From Opitutia bacterium (GTDB taxonomy: Bacteria; Verrucomicrobiota; Verrucomicrobiia; Opitutales; Seribacteraceae), in assembly GCA_002721705.1 (NCBI GenBank), contig PBLJ01000019.1:1-40340 (forward strand): a stretch of 40,340 nt of DNA. The letters are read 5' to 3'. How positions within the stretch are numbered: position 1 is the first letter of the stretch; each line of letters starts with the position of its first letter. Shown here in pieces: positions 7,996 to 15,019 of this stretch. The notes below the pieces were generated by a model. The model ran no database searches. It was not told the origin of the DNA and worked only from the letters and a program-made list of their open reading frames with translations. The position numbers and the translations under genes are program-made.

Positions 7996-9330
7996 TCAAG
8001 GTTTCTGCCACGGCACCTTGCCAGCCCGTTTAAGGTGATCCATCAGAGAGCGCGTCAAGTCGTTGGCGACTTTGCCATTGGGGGGCATGGGCTTCGCTTC
8101 CTTGGGGTCTTTCGCCAAGTTGACGAGTTGCATGGGCTCAAAGGCGGTGTTCTGAAGGAGCTTCCAGTCGCCGCGTCGAATGGCGTAGTAGGCGCGGCCT
8201 TGATACCTGCGGTTTCCTTCGCGACGCACCCAGATTAGCGTGCGGTTCGGGTCCCCTTTGGTTCCTTTGAGCCAGGTTGGGGCAAGGCTCTTGCCATCTA
8301 TTTCGTGTTCCACCTCCACGCCTGCAATGTCACAAAACGTGGGCATTAGATCCATGGTGATACCGAGTTCGTTGCTGCGACCCGGGGAAATCACTCCTGG
8401 CCAGACGGCGCAGGTAGGAACCCTAATGCCGCCTTCCCAATGGTCCTGCTTTCCTCCACGAAGCTCACCATTCAAGGCGCCATGGGGGAGGGAACCTCCG
8501 TTGTCGGAAGTGAAGACGATGAGCGTGTCCTTCGCGATGCCAACCTCCTTCACCGCGTCGAGAAACTTGCCGATCTCGTGATCCATGTGTTCGACGAAGG
8601 CAACGTTCGTAGCCCGTTTCTTGGTTAGTTCAGGTTCCCGCGCCTTGACTTTTTCAAGCCATTCCTTGGGCGGTTGGATCGGGAAATGAGGTGCGTTGTA
8701 AGCGAGGTAAAGGAAGAACGGATTCTTTTTGTCGGTAGCCTGCTCCTTGACGTAGTCGATGGCCCATCGCGTGAACACTTCGGTGGCATGGCCCTTGGGC
8801 TTGACCGTTTCTTTGTTGCGTCGCATCCAGTTGACGCCCCCCCGCAAGTGGGTCCAATAGTCGTCCATCATGTCGGCGAGAAAGCCGTGGAAGAAATCGA
8901 AGCCTCGATCATTTGGGACGTTGGGCGACTCGAAACCTAGGTGCCACTTGCCGACCATGCCGGTGTGGTAACCGGCCTTCTTCATCATGTCCGGTAGGGT
9001 CGGTCCTGAAGGCTTGAAGTAACCCCAATTATCTTTTGGCCATTGTCGGATGACGCCCGAAGCGCCCACCATATCGGGGTAGCGGCCCGTCAAGAGGGAG
9101 GCCCGGGTCGGGGTGCATACCGTGCAGTTGGCGTAGAATTGATCGAGTCGTAGGCCTGCTTTCATGAGGCTGTCGATGGCGGGCGTGCGAATGTCCGTTC
9201 CACCAAATGAAGATAGGTCGCTGTATCCCAGGTCATCTACGAGGATGCATATTATGTTGGGCTTCTTGGCGCCGCCAAGGGAAGCCCATGACAGTAGTAG
9301 CAGGACGGGAAGGAAAAGGATATGTTTCAT
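7996..9330 (-). CDS. Exported type I sulfatase (arylsulfatase A family)
   Basis: The 444-residue protein starts with a Sec signal peptide (MKHILFLPVLLLLSWASLGGA). The mature part opens with the metal-binding NIICILVDDLGYSD (Asp32, Asp33). The sulfatase signature CTPTRASLLTGRYP holds Cys72, which is oxidised to formylglycine, and Arg76. GKWHLGF and FTSDNGGSLPHG supply further active-site residues, and the C-terminus has the YYAIRRGDWKLLQN element of the family. It should remove sulfate from a polysaccharide or other sulfate ester in the periplasm or outside the cell. Its maturation needs a formylglycine-generating enzyme, and no such gene is in the window. It is convergent with the Gfo/Idh/MocA gene. 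Its own substrate cannot be told from sequence. Confidence 0.93.
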   Translation of the reverse strand: MKHILFLPVLLLLSWASLGGAKKPNIICILVDDLGYSDLSSFGGTDIRTPAIDSLMKAGLRLDQFYANCTVCTPTRASLLTGRYPDMVGASGVIRQWPKDNWGYFKPSGPTLPDMMKKAGYHTGMVGKWHLGFESPNVPNDRGFDFFHGFLADMMDDYWTHLRGGVNWMRRNKETVKPKGHATEVFTRWAIDYVKEQATDKKNPFFLYLAYNAPHFPIQPPKEWLEKVKAREPELTKKRATNVAFVEHMDHEIGKFLDAVKEVGIAKDTLIVFTSDNGGSLPHGALNGELRGGKQDHWEGGIRVPTCAVWPGVISPGRSNELGITMDLMPTFCDIAGVEVEHEIDGKSLAPTWLKGTKGDPNRTLIWVRREGNRRYQGRAYYAIRRGDWKLLQNTAFEPMQLVNLAKDPKEAKPMPPNGKVANDLTRSLMDHLKRAGKVPWQKP

Positions 9331-9365
9331 ATATGGAAGGAAAGCGGGCTGGTCTTTTCAGGCAA

Positions 9366-9399
9366 GCAAAAGCCCCATCGAAAACCGATGAGGCTTTGC
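9366..9399 (-). terminator. Probable intrinsic terminator after the HMA-domain gene
   Basis: AAAGCCCCATCG and CGATGAGGCTTT pair over 12 bases with one mismatch around a five-base loop, and a GC pair closes the base after a one-base bulge. Read on the minus strand, the second arm ends GGCTTTTGC. It lies 26 bases after the stop of the HMA-domain gene and before the sulfatase start. Confidence 0.55.
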
Positions 9400-9424
9400 T
9401 GAGGTAAGGTGTTGAAAAAGTCTT

Positions 9425-9934
9425 TTATTTTACGAAAGCGTGAAGTCCGTTGTCATGAAGGGCCTTGATAAAAGCCTTGGCATTGAAGTTCCCTGACACC
9501 TCGAAGGTCTTACTGCCTTTTTTAGCCGTATGGGCGTCGGCTCCATCGGTGGCGTCCATTGCCTTGGTGACGGCCTTAACGCATTTGCCACAGCAAAGGT
9601 GGGTTCCGCTCAACGTGAGCGTCTTGACCTGCTTGTCCTCCGCTCCTCCTTGGCAAGCAATGGAAAGCGCCTCGTTGTCGGACTTTCCATAATATCCTGC
9701 CTTGGCAACGGATTCGAGGGCCTTTTCGATGGTTTCCTTGTCTCCGCTGATGACAACGGTTCCTGCCTTGGCGTCGCAGTTTGCCTTGCCACCGCTTTGC
9801 TCCACCGCCTTGCTCACGCCTTTTACGCAACCTTTGCAACAAAGATGCACCCCGGAAAGCGTCACCTTGGTGTCCGCTCCGATCAGCAGACAAGTTGAAC
9901 CGAGCGTTAATAACATTATGACGAGAGTTTTCAT
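9425..9934 (-). CDS. Exported protein with two HMA-like metal-binding domains
   Basis: The 169-residue protein has a signal peptide (MKTLVIMLLTLGSTCLLIGA) and then two copies of a heavy-metal-associated (HMA)-like fold. The first has LSGVHLCCKGCVKGVSKAV (about residues 26-44) and the second LSGTHLCCGKCVKAVTKAM (about 108-126). Each carries Leu-Cys-Cys-x-x-Cys instead of the GMTCxxC of MerP or CopZ, so three cysteines per domain face the metal site. Copper or another soft metal is the likely ligand, held in the periplasm. The ATG at 9934 has AAAGGAAAG upstream and begins the signal peptide. The open frame runs on to 10543 but that part lies antisense to the next gene. It is divergent from the cyclase-family operon. 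No metal transporter is adjacent. Confidence 0.82.
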   Translation of the reverse strand: MKTLVIMLLTLGSTCLLIGADTKVTLSGVHLCCKGCVKGVSKAVEQSGGKANCDAKAGTVVISGDKETIEKALESVAKAGYYGKSDNEALSIACQGGAEDKQVKTLTLSGTHLCCGKCVKAVTKAMDATDGADAHTAKKGSKTFEVSGNFNAKAFIKALHDNGLHAFVK

Positions 9935-10056
9935 GGTAGGTTCTTTCCTTTGTTTTGAACTTATTAGGCGGAATTTTCGCCAATTCCTTATATAATGAAT
10001 AGAAAACACTCTCCTCCTTGAGACAATTCTCAAAACATGGACTTTCTTCGAAGCGA

Positions 10057-10065
10057 AAGGAGGGG
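10057..10065 (+). promoter_or_regulatory. Strong ribosome binding site that sets a TTG start
   Basis: AAAGGAGGGG-like sequence lies seven bases before TTG at 10073 and 52 bases before the first ATG (10118) of the same frame, so it favours the TTG. It also lies inside an 11-codon frame (ATG at 10037) that stops at TAA directly next to that TTG. Confidence 0.6.
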
Positions 10066-10072
10066 ACTTTAA

Positions 10073-10762
10073 TTGCCCTTTACCGTGACGTTGGCGGTGA
10101 CTAGGGTTTCTTTCTCCATGTTGATCGACCTTTCTCATTCCCTTGAAAACGGTGTTCCGAGCTTCCCTGGTGATCCTGATTACGAGTCGGTGCCCCATGC
10201 CACGCACGACAAGGATCGCCTCAACGTGACCCGCTTGTCCATGGGCAGCCATCAAGGAACGCATCTGGATGCACCTTATCACTTTTACGCTGACGGGAAG
10301 AAAATCGACGAAATGTCCTTGGAACCATTCTTTGGTCCTGCTCGTCTCCTGGACCTTGCCCCGGACGGAGAAATTCCTGCCAACACGGAACTGGGCGTGG
10401 ATACCTTCTCTGTCCACGAAGAATGCTTTCAACCTGAAGCTCGCGTCATTTTGCGCACGGGCTGGGAAACTAAATTTGGAACAAAAGCCTTTTTCACGGA
10501 TTTCCCTTCCATCACACCAGCCGCCGCCGAGTGGATTGCCCAAACTGGCATCAAGTTGCTGGGCATGGATTTACCCACTCCAGGAAAAGATGCTTGGGGA
10601 ACGCATCTACCGTTGCTAAAACCTGGCGTTGAAATCGTTATTGTGGAGGCTTTATGCAACTTGCATCTGCTTCCTGAAAATTTCACTCTGGTTGCTTTCC
10701 CCATCAAACTCAAGGGCATGGATGGAGCACCCATTCGAGCCGTTGCCATGATAGACGAATGA
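10073..10762 (+). CDS. Cyclase-family (kynurenine formamidase-like) metal-dependent hydrolase
   Basis: The 229-residue protein belongs to the cyclase family (PF04199), which includes kynurenine formamidase and isatin hydrolase. The metal-binding motif HQGTHLDAPYHF is complete (His60, His64, Asp66, His70). The N-terminus IDLSHSLENGVPSFPGDP is typical. A TTG start at 10073 is backed by a strong ribosome binding site. The ATG at 10118 would begin at the usual family start and cannot be excluded. No signal peptide is evident, so it is likely cytoplasmic. It is the first gene of a five-gene operon and overlaps the next by four bases (ATGA). With sugar-acid-type neighbours, it may open a lactone or similar ring instead of N-formylkynurenine, but that is inference. 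Confidence 0.85.
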   Translation: MPFTVTLAVTRVSFSMLIDLSHSLENGVPSFPGDPDYESVPHATHDKDRLNVTRLSMGSHQGTHLDAPYHFYADGKKIDEMSLEPFFGPARLLDLAPDGEIPANTELGVDTFSVHEECFQPEARVILRTGWETKFGTKAFFTDFPSITPAAAEWIAQTGIKLLGMDLPTPGKDAWGTHLPLLKPGVEIVIVEALCNLHLLPENFTLVAFPIKLKGMDGAPIRAVAMIDE

Positions 10763-11469
10763 AACCCGTGGTTCAAATATCCCTCGACGTTATCGAACTC
10801 GAGGAAGCCCTTGAGACTGCTGAAATGGCTCTGCGTGTCGGGGTTGACTGGCTGGAAGCGGGGACACCTCTGATTTTGGCGGAGGGAATGCGCGCAGTGC
10901 GAGCTTTGCGAGAGCGTTTTCCCGAAACTCCGATTGTAGCCGATCTCAAGACGATGGATGGAGGCTGGCTGGAAGCCGAGGTCATGGCCAAGGCGGGAGC
11001 CTCTCACGTGGTCGTCATGGCGAGAGCCCATGAGGAAACGATCAAGGAGGTGGTCAAGGCGGGAGAGGATTTCGGGATGGGCGTGATGGGAGATAACCTC
11101 GGTTGTCCCGACATGGTGGCAGGAGCTAAGCTTCTCGCTGATCTCGGTTGTGGGTACGTCGTGCACCACGTGGGTTACGACGAACGACGAGGCATCGCCG
11201 CGCGAGGCGAACGACCACCGAACCCGTTGGATGAGCTTAAACAAGTGGTGGCTGCCGTGGACGTTCCGGTGCAGGCAGTTGGAGGACTTACCATCGAGCA
11301 AGCCGTGCAAACCCCGGAATACGGGGCTCCACTGGTCGTCTTGGGAGCGCCCTTGGTCATTGATGGAGATTCCTTCCGAACCGCCGATGGAAATATTGAG
11401 GATTCACTTCGTCTTATTTGCGAGAAAGTCCATGCCTACGGGGACGTTGCCGTAGGCCCCCATGCCTGA
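10759..11469 (+). CDS. Hexulose-6-phosphate synthase / 3-keto-gulonate-6-phosphate decarboxylase-type protein
   Basis: The 236-residue (beta/alpha)8 protein belongs to the OMP decarboxylase suprafamily. It has the DxKxxD catalytic motif as ADLKTMDGG (Asp62, Lys64, Asp67), Asp10 in the first strand, and EAGTPLI (Glu33) in the second. The ADLKTMD form resembles hexulose-6-phosphate synthase more than the KGPDC decarboxylase, whose motif is commonly ADLKIAD. GYVVHHVGYDERRG matches the conserved histidine strand region. Known members make or break a carbon-carbon bond next to a carbonyl on a sugar phosphate with magnesium. No 6-phospho-3-hexuloisomerase partner is present, so a RuMP formaldehyde role is doubtful. 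It overlaps the upstream gene by four bases, and the next starts five bases later. Confidence 0.82.
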   Translation: MKPVVQISLDVIELEEALETAEMALRVGVDWLEAGTPLILAEGMRAVRALRERFPETPIVADLKTMDGGWLEAEVMAKAGASHVVVMARAHEETIKEVVKAGEDFGMGVMGDNLGCPDMVAGAKLLADLGCGYVVHHVGYDERRGIAARGERPPNPLDELKQVVAAVDVPVQAVGGLTIEQAVQTPEYGAPLVVLGAPLVIDGDSFRTADGNIEDSLRLICEKVHAYGDVAVGPHA

Positions 11470-11474
11470 ACGTC

Positions 11475-12497
11475 ATGAAGGCCGTCGTTAATTTTTCCAC
11501 CGAACGTGACAGTGTCGAACTTCGCGAAGTTCCCGAACCGCAGGCGGAGGCAGGCGAGGTAATCATGGAGGTGGATACGGTGAGCGTTTGCGGTTCCGAT
11601 CTCCACCAATGGACGGGCGGGCATAGTTGGCCCGTTAATTATCCTGTCATCCTTGGACACGAGTTTGCGGGCAGAATTGCTGAAGTGGGAACGGGGGTAA
11701 ATGGCTTTTCGGAAGGTGATCGGGTAACTAGTGAAACGGCCGCCGTGATTAATCCGGACAGCCCGCTTACCCAAGAGGGAAACTACCATCTGGATCCAAA
11801 TCGGAAGGGTTTCGGCTACGGGGTGGATGGGGCCATGACCCGTTACGTCAAGGTACCTGCTCGCTGTCTGCATAAAGTTCCCGATGAGCTTCCTTTGGAA
11901 ATAGCCGCCGTGACGGAGCCTTGTTGCGTGGCCTATAACGCCGTCGTCGCCAACGGAAAGGTGGCGGAAGGCGAACGAATCCTTGTCCTCGGGCCAGGCC
12001 CCATTGGCATACTTTGCGGACTCGTGGCCAAGGTGATGGGGGCCGCGGAAGTAGCCATTGCTGGACTCGAGCGTGATGCCAAGCGCTTGGCAGTAGCTGA
12101 ATCATTCGGATTGCAACCCTTGATAGGCGAGGTTCTGGGGTGGGCAAGACAGGTCGATGGAGTGGGTGTTCATATGGTCGTCGATGCCGCGGGTGTCTCG
12201 GCCACCTTGAGAACGGCCCTCGATGCCGTCCGACCCAAAGGGCGCATCGTCAAGGTGGGATGGGGCCCCCAACCACTCGACTTTTCTCTCGACCCTCTCG
12301 TGCAAAAGAACGTCGCCTTGCTGGGAAGCTTCAGCCACAACCGACCTATCTGGGAAGCGGTCATTGAACTACTGTCTTCGGGTGCCTTGGATCCATCAAC
12401 TATACTGGAAGGAACTTGGGAGCTCCATGACTGGCGGGATGCTTTCGAGCAAATGCATGCGGGAGAAATAGTGAAGGCTCAACTGAAGCCGGTATAA
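11475..12497 (+). CDS. Zinc-type medium-chain dehydrogenase/reductase without the structural zinc cysteines
   Basis: The 340-residue protein is an MDR alcohol or polyol dehydrogenase related to sorbitol and threonine dehydrogenases. Catalytic zinc residues are present: Cys39 in CGSD, His62 and Glu63 in GHEFAG, and Glu148 in TEP. The NAD(P) site LVLGPGPIGILCG follows (about 170-182). The lobe that normally has four structural-zinc cysteines reads ETAAVINPDSPLTQEGNYHL then DPNRKGFG (87-114) and contains no cysteine, although its neighbouring family residues are intact. The ATG at 11475 gives the canonical N-terminus MKAVV. Only five bases separate it from the previous stop. The operon suggests it oxidises a polyol or sugar-acid hydroxyl in the same pathway. 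Confidence 0.87.
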   Translation: MKAVVNFSTERDSVELREVPEPQAEAGEVIMEVDTVSVCGSDLHQWTGGHSWPVNYPVILGHEFAGRIAEVGTGVNGFSEGDRVTSETAAVINPDSPLTQEGNYHLDPNRKGFGYGVDGAMTRYVKVPARCLHKVPDELPLEIAAVTEPCCVAYNAVVANGKVAEGERILVLGPGPIGILCGLVAKVMGAAEVAIAGLERDAKRLAVAESFGLQPLIGEVLGWARQVDGVGVHMVVDAAGVSATLRTALDAVRPKGRIVKVGWGPQPLDFSLDPLVQKNVALLGSFSHNRPIWEAVIELLSSGALDPSTILEGTWELHDWRDAFEQMHAGEIVKAQLKPV

Positions 12498-12523
12498 TTT
12501 TATATATAAATTTAAATAAACCT

Positions 12524-13297
12524 ATGAAGTTATCAGGTCAAACCGTTCTCATCACAGGCAGCGCCACTGGGATTGGAGAAGCAATGGCGCGTTTGTGCCA
12601 TGCCCAAGGGGCGAATCTAGTCATTCATGGAAAGGAAAAGGAAGAGGTCCGCAGAGTTGCCGCCGACTTGGGGGAAAGGGTTCTCGAACGTACCGATGAC
12701 CTTTCCGACCCCACTAGCCCCGACCGCCTCGTTGAAGCTGCCATTGACGCATTCGGAAGACTGGACGCCTTGGTCAACAATGCAGCCATGATAACACGCA
12801 AGGACTTGGATGCTTCTAGCCCGGTGCAGTTTGATTATGATTTTGCAGTCAATACGCGGGCCCCACTTTTTTTGATCAAGGCGGCTCTTCCCCACCTCAC
12901 GGAAGCCAAGGGCAATATCCTTAACATTGGTTCGATCAATTCATACTGTGGTGAGCGCAACCTCGTGGTTTACAGCATGACGAAAGGAGCGATGCTCACC
13001 ATGACCCGAAACTTAGGCGATACCCTGCACCGCGAAAACGGAGTTTGCGTCAACCAGTTCAACTTGGGTTGGGTGCTGAGCCCGAACGAAATCACTTCCA
13101 AGATTGCCGAAGGTTTGCCTGAAGATTGGCCCGACAAGGTGCCTGCCACTTTCGCTCCTTGTGGGCGAATCATGTTGCCCGAGGAAATCGCCCGTATTGC
13201 ATTGCCTTGGATTGCGGGAGACACGAGACCCGTCAGTGGTTCCGTCATCGACGTCGAGCAGTTTCCCGTCATCGGACGCAACCCGGTCAAGGAATGA
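12524..13297 (+). CDS. SDR-family oxidoreductase
   Basis: The 257-residue classical short-chain dehydrogenase has the cofactor motif TGSATGIG (11-18), NNAA (85-88), the catalytic serine region IGSINS (136-140), and Tyr150 and Lys154 in YSMTK. Asp59 and Leu60 follow the second cofactor strand (RTDDL), as in NAD-binding members. No signal peptide is seen. Its C-terminus is PVSGSVIDVEQFPVIGRNPVKE. An AT-rich leader (ATATATAAATTTAAATAAACC) precedes the ATG and no Shine-Dalgarno sequence is seen. It follows the MDR gene by 26 bases and overlaps the next gene by four bases (ATGA), so it is within the operon. The likely job is oxidation or reduction of a sugar, lactone or sugar-acid intermediate. 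Confidence 0.88.
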   Translation: MKLSGQTVLITGSATGIGEAMARLCHAQGANLVIHGKEKEEVRRVAADLGERVLERTDDLSDPTSPDRLVEAAIDAFGRLDALVNNAAMITRKDLDASSPVQFDYDFAVNTRAPLFLIKAALPHLTEAKGNILNIGSINSYCGERNLVVYSMTKGAMLTMTRNLGDTLHRENGVCVNQFNLGWVLSPNEITSKIAEGLPEDWPDKVPATFAPCGRIMLPEEIARIALPWIAGDTRPVSGSVIDVEQFPVIGRNPVKE

Positions 13298-14184
13298 GCG
13301 TTCCACCCAAGTTGGCGGTCTTTCCAAAGGCCTACATGGAACCTCTTTGCAAGACGGGCGATATGAAACTTGCCGACTGGATTGAACTGGCGGGTGAATT
13401 GCCCATCGATGGTTTGGAATTCTATTGTGGCATTCTCGATCTTGCTGACTCTCGTGAGTGGCCCACTTTTCGCAAGATGGCGGAGGACAAGGGCCTTACT
13501 ATCCCCATGATGTGTTGTTCTCCTGACTTCACCCATCCCGATCCTAGTTTTCGTGAGGAGCAGGTGGAGCGTGAAAAACAATGGATTAAGATGACGGCTG
13601 AACTGGGTGGAAGCTATTGTCGCGTGCTTTCCGGTCAGCGACGTCCCGAGTTATCCGAAGAAGAGGGCATTCGATTGGCCGCCGGGTGTATCGAGGCCTG
13701 TTTGCCTATAGCCAAGGATCATGGCGTAACACTTATCTTGGAGAATCATTATAAAGACGATTTCTGGACCTATCCGGAATTTGCCCAGCAGATGGAATGC
13801 TTCCAAAGGCTCGTCGCTGCAGTCGATGATCCATCTTTCGGGGTCAATTATGACCCGTCCAACGCCTTTCTTGCAGGGGATGACCCCATTGCCTTGCTTG
13901 ATTCCGTACTGGATCGGGTGGTTACCATGCATGCCAGCGACCGTTATCTTGCCGAAGGAACTCTCGAGGATTTGCGGGCCGAGGAAAACGTCGAGGGCTA
14001 TGCGGCTCGCCTTCGCCATGGAGAAATAGGCCAAGGGCTCAATGACTATGACGCGATCTTTTCGCGCCTCTCAGGGCAAGGCTTCTCCGGCTGGATCAGC
14101 GTGGAGGACGGTGTGGACGGTATGGATCAACTAGCCCGCAGCGTGGATTTTCTGCTAGGGAAAATCAAAGAACATTGGGCGTAG
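13294..14184 (+). CDS. Sugar phosphate isomerase/epimerase-like TIM-barrel protein
   Basis: The 296-residue protein belongs to the xylose-isomerase-like TIM-barrel family that includes hydroxypyruvate isomerase and 2-oxo-tetronate isomerase. The metal ligands can be read as Glu150 in LILENHY, Asp187 in NYDPSN, His213 in MHASD and Glu271 in ISVEDG. GLEFYCGILD forms an early strand. It starts at the ATG at 13294, four bases before the end of the SDR gene, which implies translational coupling. The open frame extends further upstream, but that part lies inside the SDR gene. It is the last gene of the operon and ends eight bases before the convergent msrA stop. Isomerisation of a keto acid sugar is the natural guess for its role. 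Confidence 0.86.
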   Translation: MSVPPKLAVFPKAYMEPLCKTGDMKLADWIELAGELPIDGLEFYCGILDLADSREWPTFRKMAEDKGLTIPMMCCSPDFTHPDPSFREEQVEREKQWIKMTAELGGSYCRVLSGQRRPELSEEEGIRLAAGCIEACLPIAKDHGVTLILENHYKDDFWTYPEFAQQMECFQRLVAAVDDPSFGVNYDPSNAFLAGDDPIALLDSVLDRVVTMHASDRYLAEGTLEDLRAEENVEGYAARLRHGEIGQGLNDYDAIFSRLSGQGFSGWISVEDGVDGMDQLARSVDFLLGKIKEHWA

Positions 14185-14192
14185 CCGCCTTG

Positions 14193-14867
14193 TTACTCGT
14201 CTTTTTGGGCTTTTTTGACTTTGTCCAACTTCGGTCGAATGACCAAAGTGCAATATCTTGCGTTGGGATTCAGGCGAAAATAATCTTGGTGCCCTATTTC
14301 GGCGGGATAGAAGACGGGGGCTGCCACGATTTCGGTCACGATGGGATCGGTAAACTCCTTGGCCACTTCCAGTTTCCACTTCTCAGCTTCCGCTTTCTGT
14401 TCCTCGTCATGGTACATGATGACGGAGCGATATTGCGTTCCGAAGTCGGCTCCTTGTTGGTTGAGCGTGGTTGGGTCATGGGCAAGGCCAAAGGTTTCCA
14501 GTAGTTTGGCGTAACTCACTTGCGAGGGGTCATAGGTTATCTTTATTACTTCGGCATGTCCCGTTCGCCCCGTGCAGATGTCTTCGTAAGTTGGGTTCAA
14601 TGTGGTTCCACCTGAATATCCTGAAACGACGTCTGCCACTCCTTCGACCGCTTCAAAGACAGCTTCGGTACACCAAAAGCAACCCCCGCCAAAGGTGGCG
14701 ATTTGCTTAGAAGGAACATCCGTTGGACTTACTTTGCCGCCGCCGGTGTCATCAATGCTATCATCCATTTTCTTTTTTCCCTTTGCTTGTTTGGAGTTGC
14801 TGGCTCCACAGCCTGCCATGGCAAACAAAGTCAGGCAAATTAAACTGATCAGTAAGTCTTTTTTCAT
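14193..14867 (-). CDS. msrA: Lipoprotein peptide-methionine (S)-S-oxide reductase
   Basis: The 224-residue protein has a lipoprotein signal peptide (MKKDLLISLICLTLFAMAGC, modified Cys20), then a linker rich in Lys and Asp (residues 24-50), and the MsrA domain. The active site GGCFWC has catalytic Cys63, and GYSGGT, HAEVIKITYDP and NPNARYC follow. The cysteine in NPNARYC is the likely resolving cysteine. It repairs oxidised methionine in envelope proteins, where most bacterial MsrA proteins work in the cytoplasm. It needs reducing power carried across the membrane by a thioredoxin-like system, and no such gene is nearby. It ends eight bases from the operon on the other strand and is divergent from the next DUF1501 gene. 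Confidence 0.93.
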   Translation of the reverse strand: MKKDLLISLICLTLFAMAGCGASNSKQAKGKKKMDDSIDDTGGGKVSPTDVPSKQIATFGGGCFWCTEAVFEAVEGVADVVSGYSGGTTLNPTYEDICTGRTGHAEVIKITYDPSQVSYAKLLETFGLAHDPTTLNQQGADFGTQYRSVIMYHDEEQKAEAEKWKLEVAKEFTDPIVTEIVAAPVFYPAEIGHQDYFRLNPNARYCTLVIRPKLDKVKKAQKDE

Positions 14868-15007
14868 GTTGTTCAGACTCTAAGGATTGGTTGATTTCCC
14901 GCAAATCTTTATCCACACCTACTGCAATAAATTCCCAGTACCCGCAATATCCATCTTGCTTTCAAGTGCTGATTCCCACTAAGTTTCATCAAGATGGGGA
15001 TGGTTCT

Positions 15008-15013
15008 AGGGGA
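15008..15013 (+). promoter_or_regulatory. Ribosome binding site of the first DUF1501 gene
   Basis: AGGGGA lies six bases before ATG 15020. The long upstream extension of the frame (from 14891) lacks a comparable site and has no family match, so this fixes the start. Confidence 0.6.
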
Positions 15014-15019
15014 CTTGAG

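Noticed and set aside
9935..10543. Upstream extension of the HMA-domain frame
   Set aside because: It is antisense to the cyclase gene, and a signal peptide and ribosome binding site mark the true start at 9934.
10759..11469. RuMP-cycle formaldehyde fixation
   Set aside because: No 6-phospho-3-hexuloisomerase is present and the neighbours are dehydrogenases and an isomerase-like protein. The HPS-like motif alone does not prove that reaction.
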